A stretch of 64,000 nucleotides of DNA from Corinectria fuckeliana (Eukaryota; Ascomycota; Sordariomycetes; Hypocreales; Nectriaceae): assembly GCA_019137255.1 (NCBI GenBank), contig WPDH01000364.1, forward strand, positions 1-64,000. Reading direction: 5' to 3'. This document shows, piece after piece, positions 10,357-22,467 of the stretch; the stretch's first letter is position 1, and every line of letters starts with the position of its first letter. The translations under genes were made by a program, and so were the position numbers. The notes under the pieces were generated by a model that did no database searches, was not told the origin of the DNA, and saw only the letters and a list, made by a program, of their open reading frames with translations.

Positions 10357-13084
10357 CTAGCTAGTCGAAAAAGGCTCCCCTGTATCAAATATGTAACTGT
10401 CGGGGGCTAGGCTGATGGCATCTCCTAGGGCCTCGCCGTCAGGAAGAAGGTCGTTCAGGTCGAGAGCTTGTAAAAACTTGGGAATATCACCCTCGGAGGG
10501 GGTTTGGCCATGTGTAAGTGAGTAGTCCACCGTCAAAGCAATGCGCAGGTATGCGTGAGGGTTTCCAATGAGCAAGTCAACCCAGGCATCACACGAGCGC
10601 GGCGCAGTCTTTGATCTTTGGACGGTGTCTGAAAGTAGTGGACGAGCCAGAAGAGGATTGTTAAGGCTCATCGCTCGAGTTGGTGATGTCAAGGTCTCGC
10701 TTGTTCTGATGAATGTGACAGTCTTCTCGATGGACTGAAGTGTACTCTCGGTGCTCTCGTATAGGCTTCGGAATCTCTTCATGACACTGGTGTAGGCTAG
10801 AAGGTCTCGTCGAGCACCTTCGGACTGCGCTCCGGTTCTCAGCACTTTAGCTTCTAAGATGTTCCACGTGAATGGAAAGGCTATAAAGGCGACGCTGTAT
10901 ATCGAGGTCAGCGATGGGCTTGCTCGGAGGGATGCTGATGGTCATCTGTTACTCACAAGGTATTCGGCAAGTACTCAATTAATCCCAGGCGATCTAGTTC
11001 CTTGAGGTCGTTTGCGATTCCTTGCAACGATGTCTCCAGTTCCGACCGGCTCTGAAGTCGTCGTTGCTCGGCGTCGACGGGATTCTCATGGTCGGTGATG
11101 GAAAGAAGCATCATGTGGTGACATAATGATATCTTCGCTGTGCTAGTCTTGTCAGCGAGCGAATGCTCGAACTAGATAGGTATCCCTACTAGTAGTAGAT
11201 GTAGATCATTTTCGTGAACAAGATGGGCGACTCATTCTCGGTGACCTTTTGGGTTGAGGTCTGCAATAGCCCTTTGGACTTTTGATGCCACAAGTCCAGC
11301 AGCTCAAGATGAGATCCCACATCTTTCTCCGAATTCTTGGGAACAACAGTACCAGGCTTCCCCATCGGGTGGAGCATGGCGAGAACTCCGTTCAGGACAA
11401 CAGCGAGCTCGCAAAGCGACGCGACGATGCGTACCAGGAGCTTTTTCGTGGATAAGTCGTATACGTTGGACCCCCGGAACTCGTTCAAGAAGTCGTTCTC
11501 TCCCAGCCCCGGCTGAGTAAAGTCAAAGTCATCGGGTCTGATGTTCATTGGCCTTCTCAAGCTCAAGGACATTACCCTGTCCCTGACGATGCAGCACCAC
11601 CACAGACGCTTCAGTACCTGCCTCTCTCGGGAACAGAGGGTTGCAACGTGATACTGATCCGCACGAGCACTCCGGGCGAAATGGATGGCGGATATCAGCC
11701 AGTACGTGTTGACCGTGTCAGTTGTAGCCGGCGAGTGGTAGGTAAGCATCAGCGCGCCCTGGGCATTCGAAATATCATCTTTGTGAAGGTTGAAGTCGAA
11801 TAGAGCCTGCGAGATTCTGTAAGAGACGTGGTCTAAGCTGGGCATGAGGCAGCTTACCTTGGCTCTTGAATAAAACTCTGTCCGGGCCGCTTGCACTGTC
11901 ACGAATCCTAGGTTACGAAGTATTTGAGCCGGAACAAACTATCGAGAATTAGACCTGAACACAACTCGCAGACATGAACTTGGCATAGAGCTATGCGAAA
12001 CTCACAGGGCAGGAAATGAAGAGCATTGACTGGAGAACAAAAAGCGGCATGCGGTTCTGAGGCGCGATGTTTCGGTTATGCGACGAATACATTCTCCAAA
12101 ATGCGCTCTCGTTCAAACTGGGCAGGATAGGGTGTACATGTGCAAAGTAGTGCCGTACAAATTCATCCAGTGCCGGTCTAGACGGAATGTGGAAGCAACC
12201 TCGCTGCTCCAAGAAGGCTGCATCATCTGGGGATAGCTCATGCATGAGGCCAGGTTCGATGAAGCGGTAGCAGGAAAAAAGGATGAATGGCATAGAGCGC
12301 GAAGGGTATGCTTGAGCAGGGGCTAGGCCACTTTCGAGAGGGAGTGGACCTAGATGATGTTAAGACGTGTTGATACTGGGAAACCCTTGGGACAGAGTGG
12401 TACTCTCTTACTTGCAATGGTGAGAGCTGTGTCGCTTTCATCAACAGGGTTATAGTCTGAACTTTTATCAAAGAAGTTGTCTAGTCCTGGCGTGTCTACG
12501 AGATCAGCTCCAAGAAGATAGTCTATTGCCTCATGCAGCTCATCATAGGAACTTGAATCACTTGGTCCAGACTGGTGAGGAGTCTCGGATGTCGATGCTG
12601 CAGACGGGTTCCTCGTTGGTGCCTCTTGCGGGCCCACTGCTACAGCGTCAGGTCCCGGCACCTCGGGAAGGTGAGTTATATCATCCTCTGGCACGTGGCC
12701 CAGTCTCGATGGCGTTCCAAGACCCGTTGCTGGCTTCACGCTCGTCCTGTGAGAACAGTCAGTACTGAACCATCCATGGATAATCAGACGCGGCGGCAAG
12801 GATACTAGCCTTTGGAGCACCAGCTTCTCAAAGACGCATTCGCGGCACTGCAGTCGACAGTTGGTACAAGGAGTCCCACTCGTAGCTATGTCGCAGCGTA
12901 CTTTGCGCGACCTGCACCGCGTGCACGCTCGCTTTGTGCGTTTGCGCCGAGCGCGAGTTGCCAGGCCAATCGGCATGCGGTCCGTTGGCAAAGCTGCCCC
13001 GGCTTCGGTGGCAGCCTCGGCAACATCTGGGCTGAGAGCATCCAGCTCTGAGACGATCATTGACAACTCGTGCGCCTCTGCCAT
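10357..13084 (-). CDS. Zn2Cys6 transcription factor, cutinase factor 1-beta / Far-like
   Basis: This is a nuclear DNA-binding regulator. Six exons are 13084-12412, 12349-12006, 11938-11858, 11806-11190, 11142-10957 and 10894-10357, with introns of 47-67 bp; they sum to 813 codons, so 812 residues. The zinc cluster is perfect: Cys54, Cys57, Cys64, Cys73, Cys76 and Cys83 with the basic loop CTRCRSRKVRCD, preceded by the basic run RARRKRTKR. The middle-homology domain starts near residue 275 with GCFHIPSRPALDEFVRHYF and continues through HPILPSLNE, FYSRAK/ALFDFN and RVLKRLWWCCIVRDR-like segments, the pattern of CTF1-beta and FarA/FarB. That family controls cutinase and fatty-acid catabolic genes through CCTCGG sites. 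Start 13084 has a good context (CCCAACATGG); an in-frame Met exists at 13159. A GT..AG-bounded 59-nt stretch lies just after the zinc cluster, but removing it would break the frame. The target genes are inferred. Confidence 0.9.
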
Positions 13085-15440
13085 GTTGGGTTGTTTGGCT
13101 TGAGTTGACACGATGCGTTCCTGGGAAAAGCATCCACCTCCGCACTTCCGAACCTCCATTTCCCCGTGTTTTCATCCCCACTTGCGGAGGCGGAACCCCG
13201 TCGGCCAGAAGTTCCGCTTACACAGCCGCTGTAAATATGGACCGACTAATTAAGCCCATCGCTCCGCCATTTAAATAGCTTATCAGTTTGCCCTGATAGC
13301 CTTTGCTAGTGAGCAGCGACTTCTCCCCGCAGTTGCAACTCCCACACTCTGTGTCTGTCTCCACGGCCCCGGTTTGGTTGTTGATTCATGTAGGCAACTC
13401 CATCACGCATTTGTGTCTAGCTGTGTCTAGCTAGTTCCAGCAACGCTTGCAGGCGGGCAAAATATGGAGCTTAGTTGACCTGCAATCACGTCCTTGTTAG
13501 GCGACAGTTCAACCCGTTGACTAGGCCTCTCGTATGGCTGTCGCTGGAGGAAGAGCGTCCTCTCTATTGGCAGCTCAACCCGATATCTATCCGCCGAGAC
13601 GACTCGCTCTCCTGGGATCTTGTAGTTGGCAGCTCAGACCATGAGAACCAGCCACGGTTGCCGGCCCCTCATTTTCTGTAATTGCGATTCACTCTCTTCG
13701 TCAAGTGTCACGTCTTGAAGATCGAATACTACTATCCTCCCTGTTTCAGACTGTTCCTTGATTCTCGGAGTATTCAGCATGGCGTATGCAAAACTGCGGT
13801 GGCCTTGTGCTCGAGGAAGAAAAAGACGAGGATTGGCAGCAGCATCAGGACTCAATGGTCGGTCGGGTCTACGGTGGGCGAGGGAAAGTTCTTATTCAAG
13901 ATTATCATTCAAGATTTCGTGGCGGTATGGCCGTTCAAAACGATTGGTCAAGGCAATACTCTTTGCTGCGATTTCCAGACTGGCTACCGGTATGAGTTGC
14001 AAAGAACGAAGAGCGAGTTCTTGGAGTAGGGTGGGTGGGATCTACTTCAAGTGGCTTTCTCTTCAGACCGCTGGATAAAGCAGTCGAGCCACTTAACTTG
14101 TTTTCCTACTGGCTTGCCATCACCTGCATGAAGAAATCTTCAGCAGCGCGTAGTGCGCATCTGATATTAAACTGGTACACTACTTACCTAAAAGGGTTTA
14201 CACAAACGCGTGTAATAATTCAATACATCTGTAGACATACAAGTGAACAATCTCCCATTCACTGCACTACAACCGTCTCTCTAACGCAATGGCCCTTGCA
14301 ATGAAGTGCATCGCCTTCATTGGGCTAGGGCCTGTGGGCTTTCCCGGGTACTGACGAGGGCCAATGATTTGGGGTTAGTCCTGGATTCGGCGAAGTTGGC
14401 GGGCGTCAAGACTGTGCCCAAGGAGCAAGTGCCTATCAAGGCAAAAGCTGCCCAGTCTTAGATTTATCGAGTGGTCTATGGATATACTAGAGGGTGGAGA
14501 ACTAGGCAACCTACGCAGAAGACATACATAACCAGTGTCTCACCACTTCACTATGCACCCGTGCAATCTGAACAGACTGGATATTATTGCTTGTTGCCAC
14601 CATTTTGACCCCATGGCCACTGTTAGAATCCCTCGACATCACCATCAAGGTATTAAAAGCGTACGTAAATGTAACTAGGAATCGCGACACCGGGCTTAGC
14701 TCGACGTCGGAATCCGAGGCCCGGCTCGCCTGTGGGTCCACTGACCGACTAACCGACATGGAAGGCCACGATTTTCTCTACGGCTGAGGTTGAATTGGCT
14801 GCCTCGATTAGCGAGTCGAGTCAATAGTCGCCGGGTCGGTCCTCTGGTTGGCTTGCTCAAAGTTACGCGCGCCCTGTGACTCTACGGCAGACGACATGAT
14901 CGGCTTGGAATATCCCTCTGCGACTTGGGAACTCGACGTCAGTCTTTCTCATTCCGGTTTCATGTATTCTTGACATATTTGTAAAACCAACTAACCGTGA
15001 TGTTAGTAACCGTGTAAGCAAGGCACCAAATTCGAGGCTGTGGATATAAAGTACTAGATTGCCCATTCTATTACTCCTCGTTAGAACTATCATTACATCC
15101 TCGGCCCATCGTCCAGACTACAACAGGTCTCTATTTAGAAACTGCAGCATTCACAATGCTTAAACAGACGAACGAAGACTCGCCATTTGCTATTTACGCG
15201 ATGTGCTTACTCAACCCATACTCCAACGTCACGCTCAGCCCTGCCGCCCTCCGAGCATCGGGCGGACTCCAAATGCCGCCGCCATGACACATAACACCCT
15301 CCCCACAGGAAAATTTCTCTACACTTGCTAGTCTATATCACAATAAAAACGAGCGTTGTCATTCAGGCCGCAAGATATCTCACTTCGGTTTGTCTATCAC
15401 GTGCTGACATCTTTCACTCCACACTTTTATCCCCCGCCCT
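13085..15440. other. Long divergent spacer between the CTF-like regulator and the DHA2 transporter
   Basis: This 2.4-kb region lies between two divergently transcribed genes. Apart from the small dehydrogenase-like relic near 14.3 kb I find no coding signal. It contains the promoters of both neighbours. Confidence 0.45.
14289..14461 (+). pseudogene. Possible tiny relic of a 6PGDH/HIBADH-type dehydrogenase
   Basis: From 14289 the frame reads MALAMKCIAFIGLGPVGFPG and stops, resembling the Rossmann start IGLGxMGxPM of 3-hydroxyisobutyrate / 6-phosphogluconate-type dehydrogenases. Only a few bases later, in another frame (14360-14461), ANDLGLVLDSAKLAGVKTVP appears. It resembles the C-terminal helix 'KDLxLaleaAxxaGVpLP' of the same superfamily. 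If both matches are real, about 250 residues between them have been lost. The pieces are short, so coincidence is possible. Confidence 0.3.
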
Positions 15441-15446
15441 TATAAA
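15441..15446 (+). promoter_or_regulatory. TATA box of the DHA2-type MFS gene
   Basis: TATAAA (in CCTTATAAAGAG) lies about 80 bp upstream of the start codon at 15522, a usual position in filamentous fungi. Confidence 0.45.
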
Positions 15447-15521
15447 GAGCCCAATCTGCCATTTATCAACGTGGATTCTTATCAATCTCAAAGTGGTTCA
15501 TATTTACCCCGTTTTCCCACC

Positions 15522-17202
15522 ATGTCGACGACTCAAACCCTGGTCCCTCCAAACGGGAATGACCTTCTATCTGAGAGCGTAATACCGCTTACCCTCTTGA
15601 ATGATGTCGGCATCGATTCCCAAGGACGTGATCGATTCCCGGCCCGGACTTCCCGGCTGCAGAAGGTCGTCGTGACGATCCAGCTGTCAGGCGTGACGTT
15701 CACATCGAGCTTGATCAACGGTCTTGTCATTGTTGGGCTCCCTGCCATTACAAAAGACCTACAGCTCCCGTCGTCGTTGGCCTTCTGGCCCGCTTCTGTA
15801 TCCGGCCTCGCCACAGCGTCCACCTTGCTCATCGCCGGATCCGTCGCCGATGTTCTAGGCCCCCGCTGGGTTGACCTGGTGGGATGCTTCACCAGCGGCG
15901 CGCTCATGCTCGGCTCCGGGGCTGCTCGGGAGGGAACCGAGCTCGTCGCTTTGCGAGCACTCCAGGGCGTCGGCCTTGCGCTTCATCTCTCCTCTTCCGT
16001 CTCCATCATCACCGAGGTCCTGCCCCAAGGACGAGGCCGCAACCTGGCATTTTCTTGTCTCGGGCTCAGTCAGCCCCTTGGCTTCTCTCTTGGGCTCGTC
16101 CTGGGAGGTGTCTTCGTGGACACCATTGGCTGGAGAGCAGGGTGGTTTCTCTCTGGTGGCCTGACCCTGCTGCTTGCTGTCGTTGGTGTGTGGGCTCTGC
16201 CTAGGAGCCGTCGGGAGCGGAGGCTTGAGGACATACTGCAAGACTTCAAGACAAAGGTCGACTGGGTGGGCGCAATACTAGCCTCCGCTTTTATGACACT
16301 CCTCTGCTATCTCCTTGCGTAAGCCGCTCCGATTCTTACTAGGCGATGATTAAAACTCACAAAGATATTTAGCACTTTGAGCGCAGACGTGACACGAATC
16401 CGTGAGCCGCTAAGCATTTTCATATTGTCCTTTAGCCCTGTTGCATTGCTATCCTTCGTCGGCTGGATGTATCACCGGGTTCAAAACGGCAGACCAGCTC
16501 TGATTCCGAACTCGCTCTGGAAGAACGGAACTTTCTCGGGCATTTGCGCTACCGTTGCCTTGTCGTCTGCTGTCATCAACTCTATGGAGCTGTTTTGCAG
16601 CTTGTTGTAAGTTCATGGTTCTCAAGCAGGCATGCAGCATGTTTTTAACACCCTGCAGTTTCCAGGAAGTCCAGCAACTGCCAGCGCTCCAAGCTTCCAT
16701 ACGCATCCTGCCTTGTACCATAGTCGGCGTGCTCGTCAACCTCATCATGGGGTTCTTTGTGCACAAAGTCCCTGCCGTCTGGATTGTCACGGTAACATCG
16801 ATACTCTGCGCTGGCGCTCCCCTCCTTATGGCTGTCATCCAACCGGCTTGGCCCTATTGGGGGAACGCGTTCGTTGCTCAACTGCTCATGCCCATTAGTT
16901 GTGACGCACTCTTCACCGTTGGGCTGATTGTTATCACGGACGTGTTTCCCGAGGACACGCAGGCACTGGCTGGAGCTGTGTTCAACACTGCCGCGCAGTT
17001 CGGCAGTGCTCTTGGTCTTGCTATATTGCAAGTTATCTCTACCACGGTCACGAAGGAGCAAGAGGGCATGGATGAGATCCCGGCGCTCATGAAGGGATAT
17101 AGAGCCAGCTTTTGGACCATGTTCGGTTTCATGATACTGAGCACGGCGATTGGTGCTCTTGGACTGAGAAGGACTGGGATGATCGGGTTAAAAAGGGATT
17201 AA
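15522..17202 (+). CDS. MFS drug/metabolite efflux transporter, DHA2 (14-TM) type
   Basis: This is a proton-driven exporter of the DHA2 branch of the major facilitator superfamily (yeast Atr1/Sge1 type). Three exons, 15522-16318, 16373-16606 and 16659-17202, give 524 residues; both introns are about 50 bp with clean GT-AG ends. A ~45-residue cytoplasmic N terminus precedes TM1. Motif A is GSVADVLGPRWV at 106-117, motif B is VALRALQGVGLAL at about 142-154, and motif C-like GLSQPLGFSLGLVLGG lies at 181-196, the antiporter signature. The start sits in the good context CCACCATGTCG, and a TATA box lies 80 bp upstream. It is convergent with the Ca2+/H+ exchanger. No secondary-metabolite synthase is nearby, so the substrate cannot be named. 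Frame and length are intact. Confidence 0.9.
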
Positions 17203-17715
17203 ACGGGGCCTATTTTGTGCTCAGAAGAAAGGCCAAGGGTTGGAAGCTAGACAAAAGTTGGAACGAAGGCGAAGATGGATTTCATATCTGATGTGTGGGC
17301 TACACCTCTTTAGCGAGGCACTCGCCCCCACCTGTGATGTCTGGATGCCTTCACAAGGCAGCATTCGTCCTTGATAGGGTGATTAAAAGTGAATTAATAC
17401 GCAGCATGTGCCAAGGGCACGTCTATACTCTAGCTCTATATCGAACACTGGTGTAGAGTACAACAAAAACTGGCAGGCCAGTCAGATGGGTAACGCGCCC
17501 GTCAACAGGCATAATGTGTTCAAATGAGGCGGCTCTTGGCTTCATTATCCTTATTTCCTATAGCAGGCCGTGACTTTCTCATACAGCCTTCCTGCAAAAG
17601 AAATCGGAGGCCGGCCACCTGCCTTCTCAGAAAGGGCCCTTTTGGCGCCCAAAAGCTGAGCCGAAGAGAAGCAGGTTTCCTTTCCTGCCTAGTCGTCGTG
17701 CTCCATGGAGGCGAA
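17203..17715. other. Convergent spacer (3' ends of MFS and exchanger)
   Basis: This is the region between two converging genes. It should carry both terminators, and there is no coding signal. Confidence 0.4.
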
Positions 17716-19989
17716 TTACTCCTTGGTCGAGGGAGCAAGATAGGCGCCAAGGCTTTGAGCTTGTTAGCATACGACAGATGCATCAGTCGAGAGTACTTAC
17801 CCAATGATGCCGTAACAGGCGCACATCAGCGCTCCCTTCAAGCCACTCGTCCTCGGGTTGGTATTCCCGTCGTTTAGGACCAGCAGAATGACCAAGAGGA
17901 CCGTTCCCACTAGCGTCGTCGTTTCGAAGAAATTGAAGGTCAATTCCAAGTTGCGCTGCAGCGCCCATCCTGCAAGGACAGTCAACGGGGTGACGCAGAG
18001 AGCGATCTGGATCGCCGAGCCGACAGCTACCGCAATAGCAAGATCCAGTTTGTTCCTTGCCGCCACAGTCACCACGGTGACATATTCGGCGATGTTTCCA
18101 ACCACGGGGAGAATGATCAGTCCAATTACGGATTCTGATAAGCCGCCTTCGTGTGTAACGTCGTCGATTGTGCTGACGAGGAACTCAGCACACATGGACA
18201 TGACCACTGAGGTAAAGATGAGAACGAAGATGGAGGCCATTCTATCACCCGAATGGGCCGCATCGCTGGGACGTGGCCGGCCGTGAATCGGCGGGTCGGG
18301 GATAGTTGGGCTGTCCAGTATCGTTTGCAAGGTTGTGCGTCCGGATGCTGCAACTCCGCCATTACCTCCACCGAGCGAAGACTCCCTGCTATGGAACCCC
18401 CGACTTGAGGTGAGCGAGTAAGATCGAGAATTTCTACGGGAGCGGAAGTATTGATGTGAGGACCCAGGTCGCACGTTCACATCCACGCTCTTGCGGCGTG
18501 AGGCATCGAAGTAGCCGTCATCGTGGATCTCCACGTTCCTGTCGACTGACCCGTTCACTTCACGAGTCGTACTCCTCGCGGTGGTTTCAGTTGGCTGGTC
18601 AGCAAATCGGATAGACCGCGGGGGGAACATGGAATCCTGGTTGCGGAAACTGGGGAAGGGCTCGTTGCCCGTTGTGGGGTTGTTGTCGACGCTCAGGGTC
18701 TGGAGCGGCACAGCCTCTTCCTTCTCTGGGCTTGATTTCATCTCGTGAGCAAAGTAAAGGATGTAAATCAGCAGGACTATCAAGGCAGAGACTCTACTCA
18801 TGCTGAGAGTTGCCGCACTCGTGCTGCCCTTGGGGTCGAAAGTGTAGTCAAAAGCGGTCTGTCCGGTTAGTTGATGCACAAATTGGGGCAGGAGGCAGTT
18901 GAGCTCACCGGCATCAAGATGACGAAGACCGAGACGAAGAGAAGGCCAGCCAGCAGTTGTGCTTCGGCAGAATTGCGAGTTGGCGTATGGTTGGCGAGGT
19001 TGCTTGCCAAGAAAGCAGAACCGAGAATCAACAGCAGGTTGACAAGGATCGAGCCCAGGATGGAAGCTTGAACGATGCGGATGTGGTTGTTGACCAGGGC
19101 GATACTTCTAGAGTTACATTTGATGATTCTTCGGTGACTTTGAGGCTAGAAGGAACTTACATTCTCTCGGAATGTTAGCCATATCCGCCATGAGCGACAA
19201 GTACACGCATCGACTCACAAGATTATCAACTCGACGAGGTTGCCGAGGGTAATGTTCAAGAGGGCTCCGATGGTGTCGCCGGCATCAGATGCGATGCGTT
19301 CAGTGGCGTCCGTCAGCAGAGCAGACAATGGCACGATGGCAATGGAGTTGCAAGTGAAGATCAAGAGCGGGTTCATGCGGGCCAAATACGAGCCCATGCC
19401 CAGCGGGACGAATATGAGGAAGGCGTTGATCCAAGAAGAGAGGAACATGGCACGAACGTGCCCGGTGAAGCCCGCGTCCACGCGATTTGAGAAGGGGCCA
19501 CTGTCGCCCAGGTCCAGGCCCGAGGCGAGTGTCTGGGTTTCAAGATCATGCACACGTGGCCAAACGCGTCGATGGAGCTGTTCTGGAATGGACAGCGAGA
19601 CGCGGAGCGCCTTTTGGAGGTTTTCTATTCCACAGCGAACGGTCAGCAGGGTTCTCCGGGACGAATCGTCCAGGACTGATGGGAGGCGTACCTCGGAGAC
19701 CAAATCCTAGGCCCCGAGGCTCATGCCGGTGAGACCTGGCACCATCCACGCTGCCGGTGAGGGACGGGAACAAGGCGGCCGAGCTCCCTTCATCGGGCTG
19801 GTCCCCTTCATCGCTGCTGCTTGCGCTAGAGTCTGAGAAGCCATCGTTCGCCTCAGTGTTACGGAAGCTACTTGTCACGGGATTCATTGGCGACAGGAGG
19901 ACAGCCCAGGTACGGGAGTTTGTCGATGAGCAAAGATTGAGGCCAGGTCGCGAAGGGGAAAAGTTGGCGTTAAGAAGCGACGCATGCAT
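17716..19989 (-). CDS. Vacuolar Ca2+/H+ exchanger (CAX/VCX1-like)
   Basis: This is a cation/proton antiporter of the CaCA superfamily, expected in the vacuolar membrane and loading Ca2+ against protons. Five exons, 19989-19692, 19624-19219, 19107-18909, 18858-17801 and 17752-17716, give 665 residues; introns are 67, 111, 50 and 48 bp, the last with a GCTAAC branch site. Repeat 1 carries NITLGNLVELI (metal-binding Glu231) followed by RIVQASILGSILVNLLLILG. Repeat 2 carries VVGNIAEYVT (Glu559). Between them lies a long hydrophilic Ser/Arg-rich loop of about 160 residues. The N terminus is acidic/Ser-rich (SDSSASSSDEGDQPDEG). The protein is longer than yeast Vcx1 (411 aa) but typical of filamentous fungi. 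In repeat 2 the usual GNAAEH reads GNIAEY, so the His after the catalytic Glu is Tyr560. Function as a Ca2+ exchanger is therefore probable but not certain. Confidence 0.9.
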
Positions 19990-22467
19990 ACTAGCGCGGC
20001 CCAGCGTGAACCCCTTAATTAGCTTATCGTGAAGATAAACCTCAATCGGGGTGGTTTATGCGTGTCAGGTGACCGCTTTTGCAGGGTCATGAAAGAAGTA
20101 TTACTTCGGACTGTCCGGTGATCCGACTGGTGCGACTGCGAATCCGCGGAACAGATGGACTTGGCACCCACGAGGAACATCTTATGGTTGTTTTTGTATT
20201 TGCAGTAGGGAAGAATCTGGACAGTAGCGGACAGGACGCCATCCATCCATACCGCCATGTGCTGCATGCTTGATGGAGCAGCGGAAGCAACCATTATTTA
20301 AAGGTGGGAATCTGCATCATCAATCCCTCCAACCCCACTCGATTCCTGGCTTCTTCGCTAATGAATCAAACTTCCAGAAGCTCTTCTAGATTGGGTGACC
20401 CCTTTTCTTTTTTCCTGTACGGAGTACATATCTATGAGATTAAATAACGTCCCCAAATTGCTGTTTCTCTACTAGCCGCAATCAGGACTAATACAGTACA
20501 CCCCGTTGAATTTTTGTCGGATTAAGACCTAGAAGTGCCTTACATCTGCATTTCCAAGCTCTTAAAAAGGAAAAAAAATCTAAAAGTAAACTCGGTGATG
20601 AGTCTACTATGCTTTACAAGTGTTTAATTTATTTATTCCTTACCGACTTGTGGTTGCGTTGAGAAATTCAAGTAGTGATCCTTACAGCTCGTACTAAGCT
20701 ATCAAAATTACAGCGGTTCGACTGTACTACTCAAACACGGTGAATAGGTAATCCCCCGCTATTCCTGATTTGTCCCTTTATGCGATTTATGCAGGCACGC
20801 TTCCGATTAGGATCTCACGCGTCCACCGTTTTCTCTTCTTCCGTCGTCCCGCTGGACTCCCCGAGAGGCCAAGGGAGGTTATCAGATCGCCCATCGCCAA
20901 TCGCCTGATAAGAAACCGCACGATTCTATCATACCTCAAAAGACCCTCTCGTTGATTGGACTCAAGTCTACAAAAGTCAACACCAGGTGATGCTAAGTCT
21001 CGCAGAGCGGTATCGTGCCGAACTACCTTGGCTGCGACACCACCTATAGACAAGTGAAGCGACTAGTCAAGTTTCTGTGCATTCTCCAAGTGTCACCTCA
21101 GCGTGACTCTTCTGTCGCCATCCATCCTAGGTGCACTTCGAATTGCAGCGATGGGGGATTAAGAACTCAGCTGCAGAAAAAACGACGCGCATTCATCTTC
21201 TTCTCCTTTTTTCCAGCTTTTCAACGACAAAAGCAGATCAACCTAAAGGCCCTTCCTGAATATTCACTCATGTAGTCAGGCACTTCGCTCTCAATGCCCT
21301 AGTCCGAAGCGTCGGGTTCTTCGGACGCCCGGGCTGGTTGGGACGTGCAACCTCCTCACCATCGAGACTCGCACACCATCCTACAAGTACTTGGGTAACC
21401 AAGTCGGCCGCTTCTCCAAGCCAGGAAGCTCACAAAGCGTCAAGTCAAGGTTCATGTGGCAAAGTGGGTATTCTGCAAGCAGTCGTCAAACACAGCCGCT
21501 CATCGAAGCCAACGGGTCTCTAGTGCCATCGCAATCGCGCTTCATCTACATGTCAGTATCAACTAGCATGCAGGCACTGGCACAGATAGCATGGTAGCAT
21601 CCCGTCTTCCTGCCGAGGGGCGAAGTTGGGTTCGGCTTGTCCGACGCTCTAGGCTCTGTGATGCTCGATCTGCTCACGATTTGCTCTACTGGTAGAAACT
21701 CCTAGGCCAATGTTAACCACCGGCCTTTGTTCTCCAAGCAATAATCCCACTTGCCACCGAAAGTCCGTTTTAGAGAATGTCACTGCGTGGTTGCTTCCAA
21801 TCAACGCAATCCAGGAGCGAGTTGGTCGCACTACCCTGGGCACAACTATTTCGTTATCGAGCACGCAGATGTCGTTATATATTCACCCCCGCACAAAATA
21901 ACGTGCTTGCACCCATACATACTCTCATCACACCTTATTCGTGCCCAAGTGTGGCCAAGCGTAGCAATAGCAGTAACTTGGCACATGGTAACGCTACCGA
22001 TCTAGCAGGAGCTCAATACCGGGCTGTCTAGATCAGCTAGACCTCCCACTCTCTCTCCGTGATTTGCGTCCCACATCTACATCCCGCTCCCACATCCCGC
22101 CTGCTCCGTAGACGCGCCGATTCGATAGCGTAGCACGGTTGTACGGACTTTACGCGAAACATGCGGAGGTGGGCCGACTCCAGACTTCTAGGGGTTCCGA
22201 ATGGTGGCCCGGGTCAGGGTATGAACCAACAATCAAGTCGAGTCGGACAAGCTCAACTCGATTATGCCATCGGGCCCCGTGTGCACGAAGTCTCGCCCCT
22301 TGCCGCGGAGAGGTTCGTGCATGGCAGCCATGGTTTATATATATTGGGAAAGATCAGCTTGTTCGGAGCCCAGTCCCCTACATTGAATCGCAGCATCACA
22401 CCGAGGATCTCCGATTTGGACCGTTGTATTGGCCTTTTTCTCATGTCAAGTCGGCATCCGAGCAATC
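19990..22467. other. Divergent spacer with promoters of exchanger and methionine-type permease
   Basis: No supported gene lies in these 2.5 kb. A TTTATATATAT run at about 22335-22345, roughly 130 bp before the permease start, is a likely TATA region. A CCGAGG hexamer at 22401-22406 is also present. Short frames at 20.8-22.2 kb show no similarity to known families. Confidence 0.45.

Noticed and set aside
12713..12774. Possible extra intron just after the zinc cluster of the CTF-like regulator
   Set aside because: It has GT and AG ends, but removing the 59 nt breaks the frame, while leaving it in gives exactly 813 codons.
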